DNA from: Roseivirga misakiensis
Lineage (GTDB): Bacteria > Bacteroidota > Bacteroidia > Cytophagales > Cyclobacteriaceae
Direction: 5' to 3'
Length of the DNA stretch: 64,000 bases
Assembly: GCF_001747105.1 (NCBI RefSeq)
Contig: NZ_MDGQ01000005.1
Location: 2,294,001 to 2,358,000 of the forward strand
The notes below the pieces were generated by a model. The model worked only from the letters and a program-made list of their open reading frames with translations, ran no database searches and was not told where the DNA came from. Of this stretch, positions 28,499 through 37,539 are shown one piece after another; position 1 is the first letter of the stretch, and every line of letters starts with the position of its first letter. A program made the position numbers and the translations under genes.

Positions 28499-29176
28499 TT
28501 AAAAATCAATATCCGGGATGAAGATGACCTCTCTTATCCATTCCAAATGCTTTAAATAATCTATTGTTACTCTAGGTGGTTTGGAATCCATTTCTATGAC
28601 ATGGCATGCCAAATCATGTTTTCCTTTTCTATTGACCGACATAGAGGCAATGTTACATTCATCGTTTGCCAGAACAGTTGCTATAAAGGCTATGGCGCCT
28701 TTGCGATCACTAGCCAGTAAAATCATAGTGGTAATGTTCGCATTAAAGCCAACACTAAATCCGTTGACTTTCGTGATTCTAATCACTCCTCCACCTCTAC
28801 TTTCGCCAGTTACTTGAATCTCTCTATCACCTGCTGTTGCAACAATATTAACTGTGTTTGGGTGCATGGTAGATGCATTACCCACTGACCTAAAATTCAC
28901 TTTAAATCCTGCAGCTTTTGCTTCTTCGAAAGCTGTTTTTATACGTAGATCGTCTGTTTTGAAATCAAGTAAACCGGCTACAATAGCTCGATCACTTCCA
29001 TGACCTTCATAAGTCCGAGCAAAAGAGTTATAAAAAGTTATTTCGGCCTTATCGGGGTTAGCCCCTAAAATTTTTCTCGCTACCCTCCCAATTCTAACGA
29101 CACCCGCAGTGTGTGAGCTGGAAGGACCTATCATCACAGGGCCTATCATATCAAATACACTACTTTGTTCTGCCAT
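28499..29176 (-). CDS. sdaAB: L-serine dehydratase beta subunit, iron-sulfur type
   Basis: This enzyme deaminates L-serine to pyruvate using a [4Fe-4S] cluster held by the alpha subunit. The 225 residues begin with SSVFDMIGPVMIGPSSSHTAG, where GPSSSHTAG is the family signature, and end in an ACT domain (about 148-225). The alpha subunit gene is not in this window, so the complex depends on a gene elsewhere. The gene heads the tolC-hlyD operon. Confidence 0.93.
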   Translation of the reverse strand: MAEQSSVFDMIGPVMIGPSSSHTAGVVRIGRVARKILGANPDKAEITFYNSFARTYEGHGSDRAIVAGLLDFKTDDLRIKTAFEEAKAAGFKVNFRSVGNASTMHPNTVNIVATAGDREIQVTGESRGGGVIRITKVNGFSVGFNANITTMILLASDRKGAIAFIATVLANDECNIASMSVNRKGKHDLACHVIEMDSKPPRVTIDYLKHLEWIREVIFIPDIDF

Positions 29177-29257
29177 TACCTATAGAATTTCAAATTCAAT
29201 ATTAGGGAAATAAGTACTTTCAATTTTTCCATTATGTTTGAAAGGTCAATACCCTAC

Positions 29258-30082
29258 ATGAAAGCGATATTTAACTCTCGAATAGTCAATACTGATGATC
29301 AAGTCGTTAAAACTACCAACCGTTCATATTGTTATGGAGACGGCCTCTTCGAAACAATTGTTACAGGACCGGAGAGAATTAATCTGATCGGTTATCACGT
29401 CAACCGACTCGAGCAAGCATGCCATGTTATGGGTATAGATTTTCCTGTTGATCTGTCAAGCGATCGAGTGGATAAAATGGTTCAAGAATTACGTGCTTTT
29501 AACGGTATTGAAGGTGTATCAAGATCAAAACTCAGTCTTTGGAGAAATGAAGGTGGACTTTATTCTCCAACAGAAAACTCGGCTTCTTTCTATTTAGAAA
29601 CTTCCCCTACCGAAAGTCAAGTCTATCGTCCTTTACAAGAAATTGGTTTATCGGCTAATTATCATACCCTTTACAGCCCGATCTCTTTTGCCAAAACTAG
29701 TAATGCACTCACATATGTTCTAGCTGGGCGAGAGAAACAATCGCAGTCCTGGGACGACATTATTCTAACTGATGTAAATGGAAATATAGCTGAGACACAT
29801 ATAGGGAATATCTTCTGGGTTATAGATTCGAAAATATTCACCCCAAAACTGACTACTGGATGTATTGAAGGCATAATGCGCAGATACACTTTAGAGTTCT
29901 TTCGGAAAAACGGAAGTCCAATTATTGAAACGGAGGCGCCGATCAAAGACCTGGAGGATGCTCAAAGTATATTCATGACTAATGCCTCGGGCATTAGATA
30001 TTTCAAATCCTATAAGGCGCAACATTTACAAAATCCAAACGCTGTGCTTGAGGAGCTCATTAAACGGCTACAGCAGCCTTGA
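29258..30082 (+). CDS. Class IV PLP aminotransferase / aminodeoxychorismate lyase-like
   Basis: Fold-type IV enzymes include branched-chain aminotransferases and 4-amino-4-deoxychorismate lyase (PabC). The motifs are [13 protein letters not shown], the PLP Lys in [14 protein letters not shown], and [11 protein letters not shown]. At 274 residues it fits PabC or D-amino-acid transaminase better than a typical BCAT. I start at ATG 29258 ([10 protein letters not shown]), where homology to the fold begins; a frame from 29234 adds eight residues. It ends 23 bases inside the 3' end of thyA on the other strand. Confidence 0.83.
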   Translation: MKAIFNSRIVNTDDQVVKTTNRSYCYGDGLFETIVTGPERINLIGYHVNRLEQACHVMGIDFPVDLSSDRVDKMVQELRAFNGIEGVSRSKLSLWRNEGGLYSPTENSASFYLETSPTESQVYRPLQEIGLSANYHTLYSPISFAKTSNALTYVLAGREKQSQSWDDIILTDVNGNIAETHIGNIFWVIDSKIFTPKLTTGCIEGIMRRYTLEFFRKNGSPIIETEAPIKDLEDAQSIFMTNASGIRYFKSYKAQHLQNPNAVLEELIKRLQQP

Positions 30083-30854
30083 TATGCGGATGAGGATCGT
30101 ATCCGGTAAGTTCAAAATCCTCATATTTAAAATCGAATATATCTTTTACCGCTGGATTTAATGTCATGGTTGGTAGAGGCCTGAAATCTCTAGTCAACTG
30201 TAATTCTGCCTGCTCAAAATGGTTTGAATATAGATGTGCATCACCAAAAGTGTGGACAAAATCACCCGGTTCTAGGTCACAAACTTGTGCTACCATTAAT
30301 ACGAGCAATGCGTAAGACGCAATATTAAATGGTACTCCTAAAAATACATCAGCACTTCTCTGATAAAGTTGGCAACTTAGTTTGCCATCGGCGACATAAA
30401 ACTGAAAGAAAGTATGGCATGGCGGCAAGGCCATATTATCAACATCGGCAACATTCCAAGCGCTAACAATGAGCCTTCTGCTGTTTGGAGATTTTTTAAT
30501 TTGATCGATCAGTTTTGTGATCTGATCAATAGTTCCTCCATTACCATCAGGCCAATTTCTCCACTGGTAACCATATACAGGACCTAAATCGCCATTTTCG
30601 TCAGCCCACTCATCCCATATTCTAACCCCATTATCCTTGAGGTATTTAATATTGGTGTCACCTTTCAAAAACCATAAAAGTTCGTGTATGATCGATCTCA
30701 AGTGTAATTTCTTGGTTGTTACAACAGGAAATCCTTCCGAAAGGTCAAATCTCATTTGATATCCAAAGACACTTTTTGTTCCAGTACCCGTTCTGTCACC
30801 TTTTTCAACACCATTTTCGAGAATATGCCTCATTAAGTCGTGGTACTGCTTCAT
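30060..30854 (-). CDS. thyA: Thymidylate synthase
   Basis: ThyA methylates dUMP to dTMP with methylenetetrahydrofolate. The 264 residues equal the E. coli length; the nucleophile is Cys146 in [12 protein letters not shown], Arg motif GDRTGTGT binds phosphate, and FNIASYALL and PHPHIKA are conserved. It overlaps the aminotransferase tail to tail by 23 bases and diverges from the RND gene with a 29-base gap. Confidence 0.98.
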   Translation of the reverse strand: MKQYHDLMRHILENGVEKGDRTGTGTKSVFGYQMRFDLSEGFPVVTTKKLHLRSIIHELLWFLKGDTNIKYLKDNGVRIWDEWADENGDLGPVYGYQWRNWPDGNGGTIDQITKLIDQIKKSPNSRRLIVSAWNVADVDNMALPPCHTFFQFYVADGKLSCQLYQRSADVFLGVPFNIASYALLVLMVAQVCDLEPGDFVHTFGDAHLYSNHFEQAELQLTRDFRPLPTMTLNPAVKDIFDFKYEDFELTGYDPHPHIKAAVAV

Positions 30855-30883
30855 AATGTCTGTGATTTTATAGTTTTGAATTA

Positions 30884-33190
30884 ATGAACAAATTAAATCA
30901 AAATGTATCTAAAGGGAAGGCTTCATCTGAAGTTTTTAAAGTCCCCTCATGGGTACAGAATTTTGCCACACTTTCTGGAAGGAAAGCTAGGGCTAGATTG
31001 ATAATACTGTTCTTAATTACTGTATTCTTGGGGCTTCAAATTCCTAAGCTCCAGTTTAATTATGATTTTAATAGTTTCTTTCCTGAAGGCGATGAGGATT
31101 TAGCCTATTACGAAAAATTAAACGAAGCTTTTGGCGAATTCAATGACTTCCTTTTCGTGGTAATAAAGTCTGATAACCCAACGGCGAAAAGCTTTCTCAA
31201 TCAAGTCAAAGAGTCCATTGATAGCCTTCAAGAATTTGATCGGGTAAAGTCGGTTCAAAGCTTGTTCGATTTGAACAGAATCCAAATAACTCCATTCGGA
31301 ATTAACAAAGTAAGCCTACTAAGTGATGACCTGGAGTTGCCCGATGGCTTTGACTTTGACCGACTCAAAGGTAAATTCTTGGGCAACGACAATAAGTCTA
31401 TACTGCTCATCGTGCGGCATATCGGATTTGCCAGCAAAAGTGATGGAGATGAATTCTATCAGGATTTAGACCGGTATATCGAAAGTGTTTTCGACACTGA
31501 TTATTTGATTTCTGGGAAAGCTCAAATGCAATATGACTTTACTAGAAAGTTTGAAAAAGAGCTTGCCAGCTTACTTATTTTAGCCTTAGGATTCGCTGTG
31601 GTGGTACTTGGGCTAATCTTCAAAAGTTTAAAAGGTATTATTATTCCTTTAGTCACTCTAGTTATCAGCATAGTATGGACTATGGGGTTTCTGTCATTAA
31701 CCGGTAAATCCATAGACGTAATGGTCGTAATTATTCCAGCCATTTTGTTGATTGTTGCCTTATCAGATGTCATCCACCTAGTCCATAAGTATGACGAGTT
31801 CAAACGTGTAGGAAAGAATACAAAAGATTCACTTTACGCTGTTACGGTTTTTATTGGTAAAGCCAATTGTCTAACCTCCATCACAACCTGTATCGGTTTT
31901 TTAAGTCTCTATGTTATTCCAATACAGCCTATTCAAGATTTCGGCTTCTTTACGGCCGTGGGTGTTTTTTTCGCTTTTGTTATCACATTCCTGCTCATTC
32001 CAGCACTTCTTTTCTACTTCCCTTCTCCAATAGAAAAACAGGTGAGCGTGAATTCCCTATGGCAAAAATGGATAAACTCATTTTTTCTATTCGTTCTTAA
32101 ATGTAGAAAGCCAATCCTTCTGTTTACGGTCATTTTATCAGTCATTCTAATCTCTGGAATCTCCATGGTAAGGCTAAATACTTCCATATTAGTAGGGTTT
32201 CAGAAGGGTGAACCTGAACTAGAACAGGTGGCTTATTTCGATAGTAATTTTGACGGTTACAAACCTTTCGAAATCGGTATATCTATCAATGAGGATAGAG
32301 ACCTATTGGACGTTGAGGTACTCTCCGAAATAGAAAAACTCGAGCATTACTTAGAAAACGATCTAAGTATTACTCACATCGAGTCCCCATTGACTTTGAT
32401 CAAAGAGATAAACTCAGGCTTCTACGGCGGGTCAAAAAACTACTTGAAACTACCTGAGGCCAAGAATTTAAGACGTTTAAGTAGGTTTTATAATAGTCCC
32501 CGATTATCTGATAGTCGTAGACTTTTTGAAATCGAAGGTGAAAACGTAGTTCGGTTAATCGGAAGGTCGAAAGATATTGGTAGTCACGAAACACGAAAGC
32601 TAAACTCGGCGCTCGAAGACTTTCTTAATAGCGAAATAGATTCCGAGTTAATAAATGTAAGACTTACGGGCACATCTTACTTGATAGATAAAACCGATAA
32701 TTATGTAGTGAATTCGTTAATCAAAGGCCTTGCAGTTGCCACGATTACCGTATCTATTTTACTACTCATTTTCTTTAGAGAATGGCGTTTGGTGCTGATA
32801 TCACTTGTCCCAAATATTCTACCCGTATTAATCCTTTTCGGCTTAATGGGATTTTTTCAGATTGATTTAAACATCTCAACGGCTGTGATTTTCACTGTAG
32901 CTTTTGGAATTGCCGTAGATGATAGTATTCACTTGATCGTAAGGTTTTACTTAGAAAAAGACCGCAGCAAAAGTCCAATCTGGGCAATGAAGAGAACGCT
33001 ATCGGGAACAGGTAAGAGTATTATAGTCACCAGTTTGGTGATTTTGGCTGGCTTTTCACTATTTATTAGCTCGGGCCTTTCTTCGCCTTTTTACTTGGGA
33101 CTCTTTATCGCAATAACAGCAATGGTAGCACTAATTCTAGATTTGACAGTGCTACCATTGCTCATGCTTAAGATTTCAAAGAAAGACTAA
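30884..33190 (+). CDS. RND superfamily exporter, MMPL type
   Basis: The 768-residue protein has two halves, each with one span, a large outer domain and five further spans, about 12 in all. [27 protein letters not shown] after TM1 and [18 protein letters not shown] in the second half (with its counterpart [16 protein letters not shown]) are typical of MMPL/HpnN-like lipid or hopanoid exporters. The acidic residue pair needed for proton coupling appears as ALSD and VDDS. The substrate is unknown. A TAGTTTTG at 30871-30878 only five bases before the ATG may be its promoter. Confidence 0.9.
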   Translation: MNKLNQNVSKGKASSEVFKVPSWVQNFATLSGRKARARLIILFLITVFLGLQIPKLQFNYDFNSFFPEGDEDLAYYEKLNEAFGEFNDFLFVVIKSDNPTAKSFLNQVKESIDSLQEFDRVKSVQSLFDLNRIQITPFGINKVSLLSDDLELPDGFDFDRLKGKFLGNDNKSILLIVRHIGFASKSDGDEFYQDLDRYIESVFDTDYLISGKAQMQYDFTRKFEKELASLLILALGFAVVVLGLIFKSLKGIIIPLVTLVISIVWTMGFLSLTGKSIDVMVVIIPAILLIVALSDVIHLVHKYDEFKRVGKNTKDSLYAVTVFIGKANCLTSITTCIGFLSLYVIPIQPIQDFGFFTAVGVFFAFVITFLLIPALLFYFPSPIEKQVSVNSLWQKWINSFFLFVLKCRKPILLFTVILSVILISGISMVRLNTSILVGFQKGEPELEQVAYFDSNFDGYKPFEIGISINEDRDLLDVEVLSEIEKLEHYLENDLSITHIESPLTLIKEINSGFYGGSKNYLKLPEAKNLRRLSRFYNSPRLSDSRRLFEIEGENVVRLIGRSKDIGSHETRKLNSALEDFLNSEIDSELINVRLTGTSYLIDKTDNYVVNSLIKGLAVATITVSILLLIFFREWRLVLISLVPNILPVLILFGLMGFFQIDLNISTAVIFTVAFGIAVDDSIHLIVRFYLEKDRSKSPIWAMKRTLSGTGKSIIVTSLVILAGFSLFISSGLSSPFYLGLFIAITAMVALILDLTVLPLLMLKISKKD

Positions 33191-34554
33191 AGTGCGTCTA
33201 AATCGGCAACGCTATCTTTCTTGATCCATTTCTTATATCCAAACATTAAATTCAACCCGAATCTAAAGTCCGCTTTGGAGTATTGTTCTGGACCGTTAGT
33301 TACTAGTACATTGTCCATGGCCAAATACAACTGCACTGGGCCAATATTTGTACCCAAATTAGCACCAATATTCATCTCGTTATTAGAACCTCTATAAGTC
33401 CCCAAAAGTCCTACTACGAACTTATCAAACTTATGATTATAAGCCAGCGCATAGTTAGCAGGAAAGTTATCTAAGGCATTGTTATGGAAATACGTTAAAG
33501 AGAATCTATCATTTGGCGTCAAGTAGGCAGAAGCCGTCAAATACATTCTAGTTGGTAGGTTCGTTTTAAAGCCTAACCTCGTTTCATTAGATCTGAAATT
33601 GTTTTCAAGACTATCCTTAAAGACTTCGCCTGAATCTTCTAAACCCTCTAATTGAACCCCGCTAAATGTAGCAACCGTGTCAGCAGTGTTATAATTTCTA
33701 ACCTGCTCTTTCCAATTAATTGAACCTAAGTCAGTAATTGAAGCTTCAACTTCTAACCACTTTAATGCTTTGAACTTAGCTCCAAAATCAAAAGCAATTG
33801 TCTGATTGTCGTTGGCCGTGATATAATCTGTTAAAGCATTTGATTCGTAATCGTCGGAATTAAATAGAAAATCCAAACCAGCAGTATTAGCCGTTCCGTT
33901 TTGCACAGCAATTTGCCAGCTAAAATCGTTCGCTTGGGTAGTCAAAGAAGCTGATGCGCCATCTTTCAAAGAACCGTGGAATATACCTGTCACCAATTTG
34001 GCTCTAGCACCTACAGTCAACCGCTCTCCTAAGAACTTTCGGGCATACCCAACACCAATTTCATGGTAAGCTTCGATCCTTAATCTGGTTTCAGAGAAGT
34101 CTATCGTCTGACCGATTTTATTACCATTTCCGTTGGCCACGAAGTCAATGAAGTCTTTGCTGTAAACAAAATCCATTGTTGCTCGAGCATTGGCGAAGAA
34201 AGAGTAACCTCCTTTTTTCGTTTTGACTCCAACATGAAAAAGATTGGATGTAACATCTAGGTTCAAATAGTTCAGGTCCTGAGCCACTGAGTTCATTAAA
34301 TCGAAATCAAGTGTCAACTCAGACTGACCATCAGGTCTTGAAAGTAGTTCTTGAAGTTTTAAATCCCCTTGTAGCATAACGCCGTTATTTAGCGCAGGCA
34401 TACTCACTGTAATCGAGTTATTAGGGATAAAAGCAGGTTGTAAACCAGCTGTTTGAGGAACAATATCTCTTAATTGATAAAAAGACAAATAACCTTGTGC
34501 ATTTACATTTAATGCACTGATTAGGAATAGGGTGATAATTGCTAGCTTCTTCAT
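33187..34554 (-). CDS. DUF5723 family outer-membrane-type protein
   Basis: The 455 residues start with a signal peptide (MKKLAIITLFLISALNVNAQ), then GYLSFYQLRDIVPQTAGLQPAFIPNN, which I recall from DUF5723, and many amphipathic beta strands ending in a phenylalanine- and tyrosine-rich region, as in an outer-membrane barrel. I start at ATG 34554, one base after the upstream stop; the longer frame overlaps that gene. Function is unknown. Its 3' end overlaps the RND gene by four bases. Confidence 0.8.
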   Translation of the reverse strand: MKKLAIITLFLISALNVNAQGYLSFYQLRDIVPQTAGLQPAFIPNNSITVSMPALNNGVMLQGDLKLQELLSRPDGQSELTLDFDLMNSVAQDLNYLNLDVTSNLFHVGVKTKKGGYSFFANARATMDFVYSKDFIDFVANGNGNKIGQTIDFSETRLRIEAYHEIGVGYARKFLGERLTVGARAKLVTGIFHGSLKDGASASLTTQANDFSWQIAVQNGTANTAGLDFLFNSDDYESNALTDYITANDNQTIAFDFGAKFKALKWLEVEASITDLGSINWKEQVRNYNTADTVATFSGVQLEGLEDSGEVFKDSLENNFRSNETRLGFKTNLPTRMYLTASAYLTPNDRFSLTYFHNNALDNFPANYALAYNHKFDKFVVGLLGTYRGSNNEMNIGANLGTNIGPVQLYLAMDNVLVTNGPEQYSKADFRFGLNLMFGYKKWIKKDSVADLDAL

Positions 34555-34555
34555 C

Positions 34556-36175
34556 TTAATTGCTTCCTGAGTTAACTTCAACATCTGCTTGAGCCGAAAG
34601 CTTAAACTTTAACTCATAGTCTTCAAAAAACTTTACCGCCACATTGGATGCGGCGTCAGTAGTAGTCAGCGTAGCAACTACATTGATACTAGTGGCATTT
34701 TCGATTGCTCGAATATCCTCTTCTTCTAATTGAATATCTGCTGTAGATAATGCAGCTTCTGTAGTTCTTCCATCTACACCCACAGGTGCAGCATCAAAAG
34801 CAGCTCTTTGGTCAATGGTATAGACCACGTTATCCTGATCATCCAAGAATTGTAACTCAACCAACCCTCCTAACGGAAGTTCATTTTCAGCATTGATTCT
34901 GAATAATATCCTTTTGGCCTCGTCAAGATCTTCACTATTGTTAAAATCCAGTTGTTCCTCGGCGATCAACTGGTCAAGATTAATATCTAAGGGAATTTCT
35001 ACAACAACACCGATATCGAGAATACTCTGATCGTTAACAAAATTGTAAACCGGCGGTACGTTAGCAGGATTAGCTCCAGCTTCAACTTCTATAATAACCT
35101 TTGTAGGCTGTGAAGAAAGGAGTACATCAATATTTGAATTGTCTTTGTTTAGCTCTATCGAACTTCGAATGACTTGCCCCTCCTGCGCAAGTGTCGGACC
35201 GTCTACAACTTGTAAGCTATTAACCACATCTCCTTCTAAAGGAATAATAGCTCCTTCAGGACCGATCGCTGAAACTTCTTGGAAGTCTATACCTAATGGA
35301 AAGCCAAAGCTATTGTCAAAATTGAAGGTAATTTTAGGGTCAGCAAAAGCAATATTGCCTGCCTCAAAGTTTCTGAAGAAATCAAAATTCACGACTTGGA
35401 AATTTACCGCAAGTGATTGATTTCCAACATTTCCATATACTCTTTCAAAAGCCGCATCATTAACCCCAATATCAAAATTAATACGTTGACCAGAGGTAAT
35501 GACGCTTGATGTCGTAACTGAAATAGTGTATTCAATTCTGACTAAGAATTTATTTGAAGAAGGATTGCCCTGATCATCTAAATGAAAAAGTCCTCTGTAA
35601 TCCACGAGAGATTCTGTCTGAGAAAACCCAGAAGAACCAGATGGCAATGAGCCCGTCACCACTAAAGGTGCGTCATTTTCAACAAGTGAAATAAACGTTG
35701 CTGTAAAATCAATATCCGCATCGAATGTTGAACTTGCTTCAAATTCAAATTGCCCGTTACTAAAAAAGATACTATCGTAAGTTTCGTTTGAAGTTTGCGT
35801 TAAATCAAACTCAAATAACTCAGAAACGTTTAGCGTCGTTGTTACAGGAGGATTCGATACGTTCACCCCAGCGGCAAGTGATCCACTAAAACTCTGATCT
35901 CGAATATTAAGGAAGGTGGAAGCGCTTTGTGACTGTAATGTCTCCTGATAATTGAGTTGAATTACATTTTCATCATTCGGAAGAATATCAGCACCAGCGT
36001 CGTTTAGTTCTTCAAAAAGTTCGCTAACGGTGTAGGTTATTTCTCCGACGGGAATAGCCAATGAAGGATCAAAAATGATGTCTCCAAATTCTGCATTCTC
36101 AAAGTACTTGACATTACAGGACGGAATCGCTGCCAGTGCTATACACAATAGCACTGCGGGTAGAAAACGTTTCAT
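34556..36175 (-). CDS. Secreted lipoprotein of unknown function
   Basis: The 539-residue protein has a lipoprotein signal ending IPSC (Cys20). The rest is predicted beta-rich, with Asp/Asn/Ser-rich loops and no catalytic motif that I recognise; the segment NIGVN-like repeats and FDADIDFTATF suggest stacked beta sandwiches. It is co-transcribed with the DUF5723 barrel (one-base gap), so a complex of a surface lipoprotein and an outer-membrane barrel is an inference. Confidence 0.75.
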   Translation of the reverse strand: MKRFLPAVLLCIALAAIPSCNVKYFENAEFGDIIFDPSLAIPVGEITYTVSELFEELNDAGADILPNDENVIQLNYQETLQSQSASTFLNIRDQSFSGSLAAGVNVSNPPVTTTLNVSELFEFDLTQTSNETYDSIFFSNGQFEFEASSTFDADIDFTATFISLVENDAPLVVTGSLPSGSSGFSQTESLVDYRGLFHLDDQGNPSSNKFLVRIEYTISVTTSSVITSGQRINFDIGVNDAAFERVYGNVGNQSLAVNFQVVNFDFFRNFEAGNIAFADPKITFNFDNSFGFPLGIDFQEVSAIGPEGAIIPLEGDVVNSLQVVDGPTLAQEGQVIRSSIELNKDNSNIDVLLSSQPTKVIIEVEAGANPANVPPVYNFVNDQSILDIGVVVEIPLDINLDQLIAEEQLDFNNSEDLDEAKRILFRINAENELPLGGLVELQFLDDQDNVVYTIDQRAAFDAAPVGVDGRTTEAALSTADIQLEEEDIRAIENATSINVVATLTTTDAASNVAVKFFEDYELKFKLSAQADVEVNSGSN

Positions 36176-36206
36176 ATTGAATACGGTAAGTAAAAAATTG
36201 GTTCAG

Positions 36207-36404
36207 TTAATCTTTTGTCATCACAGCCCATAGTACAAAATATACTAATAGACCAGGAAGACCGGCACTAAATATTGAAAGCAAAACGTAAATAAATCTA
36301 ACTAAAGTAACGTCCCAATTTAGCCACTCAGCCAACCCGCTACAAACTCCCGCTACAACTCGATCGGAACTTAACCTCTTTAGTTTACGTTTTTTCAAAG
36401 TCAT
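36207..36404 (-). CDS. PspC domain protein
   Basis: A 65-residue protein with the PspC pattern: KRLSSDRVVAGVCSGLAEWL, then DVTLVRFIYVLLSIFSAG and a second hydrophobic part (LPGLLVYFVLWAVM). PspC domains sit in the inner membrane and in other bacteria act in the phage-shock response. The start at 36404 (MTLKKRKL) is decided by GGAG eight bases upstream, one of the few clear Shine-Dalgarno sites here; the frame to 36419 would place it inside the coding region. Confidence 0.9.
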   Translation of the reverse strand: MTLKKRKLKRLSSDRVVAGVCSGLAEWLNWDVTLVRFIYVLLSIFSAGLPGLLVYFVLWAVMTKD

Positions 36405-36428
36405 AAAAACTCCTTTCAAGGTCTGAAT

Positions 36429-37433
36429 TTAGTTACTTAACTCATAAATACCTATTAGCGGAAAGTGATCAGAATAATAAATGTCCCCCACTGTGCTGAA
36501 AGATTTTAGAGAGAACTCTTGGGTAAAGAATTGATTATCAATCCTTAGATAAGGTATCTTATTATTAAATGTGGCCCCGATCCCCCTTCCTTGCTCTTCA
36601 AAAGCATTGGAGAAATCTTCCCTGAATTGAAAATAATTATAACTGAATGGTACATCGTTAAAGTCACCAATCACCATTTTAGGATAACTACACTTCTTGG
36701 CGTGGTTCAATAGAATTTGAATTTGTCCGGTTCTAGAAGCACTGGAGAAAACAAATCTTGACCTGATGTCTTCGTACTCATTTTTGATACCCTCTGAATC
36801 CTGAATTTTATCTGGATTTATTCCCATAGACTGTAAATGAACACCATACACGCGAATTGTATCTTGTTCAATAACCAAGTCGACAAATCGGATATTATTG
36901 AGCTTGTCCTTTTCCAATAATAGGCCATCGTTGATTATAGGGTATTTGGAAAAGATGGCATTTGTGGATCGTCCTTTATCCATTGATACATTGTAACTAC
37001 CATTTTCTGCAATTCGCTGAGCGATCCGCTTACCAGGATAAAATTCTTGAAAGGAGATAATATCAGCTTCTACACCGTTAACCCAATCCACCACACTCTG
37101 ATAGTCATTTTCTTTCGCGTCAACGAACCATTTTACATTGTAATTCAAGACACGAATACCTTCCTTTTCTATATCATTACTTCCTCCTATAGATAGGCCA
37201 ACCCGAATAAATGGCCAACCTACTAGCAGTAAAGCTAAAGCGACAAAACCAAACCTCCATTTGAACACGCCACTGAGTATGACGAAAACTAAGTTGATGC
37301 AGATTATAAATGGAATACCAAACGAAATAAGCCCAGAATATTTGAATACTTCTGGAGACACCAAAACACTCGCATAGACGATCAAAGACAACAACGTCCA
37401 GAGGATAATGGGTAGTTTTATGATGTTCTTCAT
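36429..37433 (-). CDS. Membrane-anchored endonuclease/exonuclease/phosphatase family protein
   Basis: The 334 residues begin with three membrane spans (to about 85), followed by an EEP domain: VLNYNVKWF, DIISFQEFYPG with the metal-binding Glu, VYGVHLQS, VIGDFNDVPFSYNY and YSDHFPLIG with the catalytic Asp-His. Such proteins hydrolyse phosphodiesters or phosphoinositide-like lipids; the substrate is unknown. The active site would face the periplasm. It is the first gene of a minus-strand group with PspC, lipoprotein and DUF5723. Confidence 0.9.
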   Translation of the reverse strand: MKNIIKLPIILWTLLSLIVYASVLVSPEVFKYSGLISFGIPFIICINLVFVILSGVFKWRFGFVALALLLVGWPFIRVGLSIGGSNDIEKEGIRVLNYNVKWFVDAKENDYQSVVDWVNGVEADIISFQEFYPGKRIAQRIAENGSYNVSMDKGRSTNAIFSKYPIINDGLLLEKDKLNNIRFVDLVIEQDTIRVYGVHLQSMGINPDKIQDSEGIKNEYEDIRSRFVFSSASRTGQIQILLNHAKKCSYPKMVIGDFNDVPFSYNYFQFREDFSNAFEEQGRGIGATFNNKIPYLRIDNQFFTQEFSLKSFSTVGDIYYSDHFPLIGIYELSN

Positions 37434-37493
37434 CTAGCGTTTGGAAAACACTATTCTAACCATTTTGGAGTAATTTTCTTATACCACGGACAT

Positions 37494-37526
37494 AAAAAAA
37501 GGCGACTTTCTGGAAAGTCGCCTTTT
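37494..37526. terminator. Bidirectional terminator after the FtsX-like permease gene
   Basis: GGCGACTTTC (37501-37510) pairs with GAAAGTCGCC (37513-37522), flanked by seven A and five T. It isolates the permease gene from the phosphatase operon. Confidence 0.9.
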
Positions 37527-37539
37527 TGCAATACTCATC

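Noticed and set aside
25627-33190. TolC, HlyD-like adaptor and RND exporter as one tripartite pump
   Set aside because: The RND gene is on the other strand, separated by four genes, and is of the MMPL type, which normally works without such adaptors.
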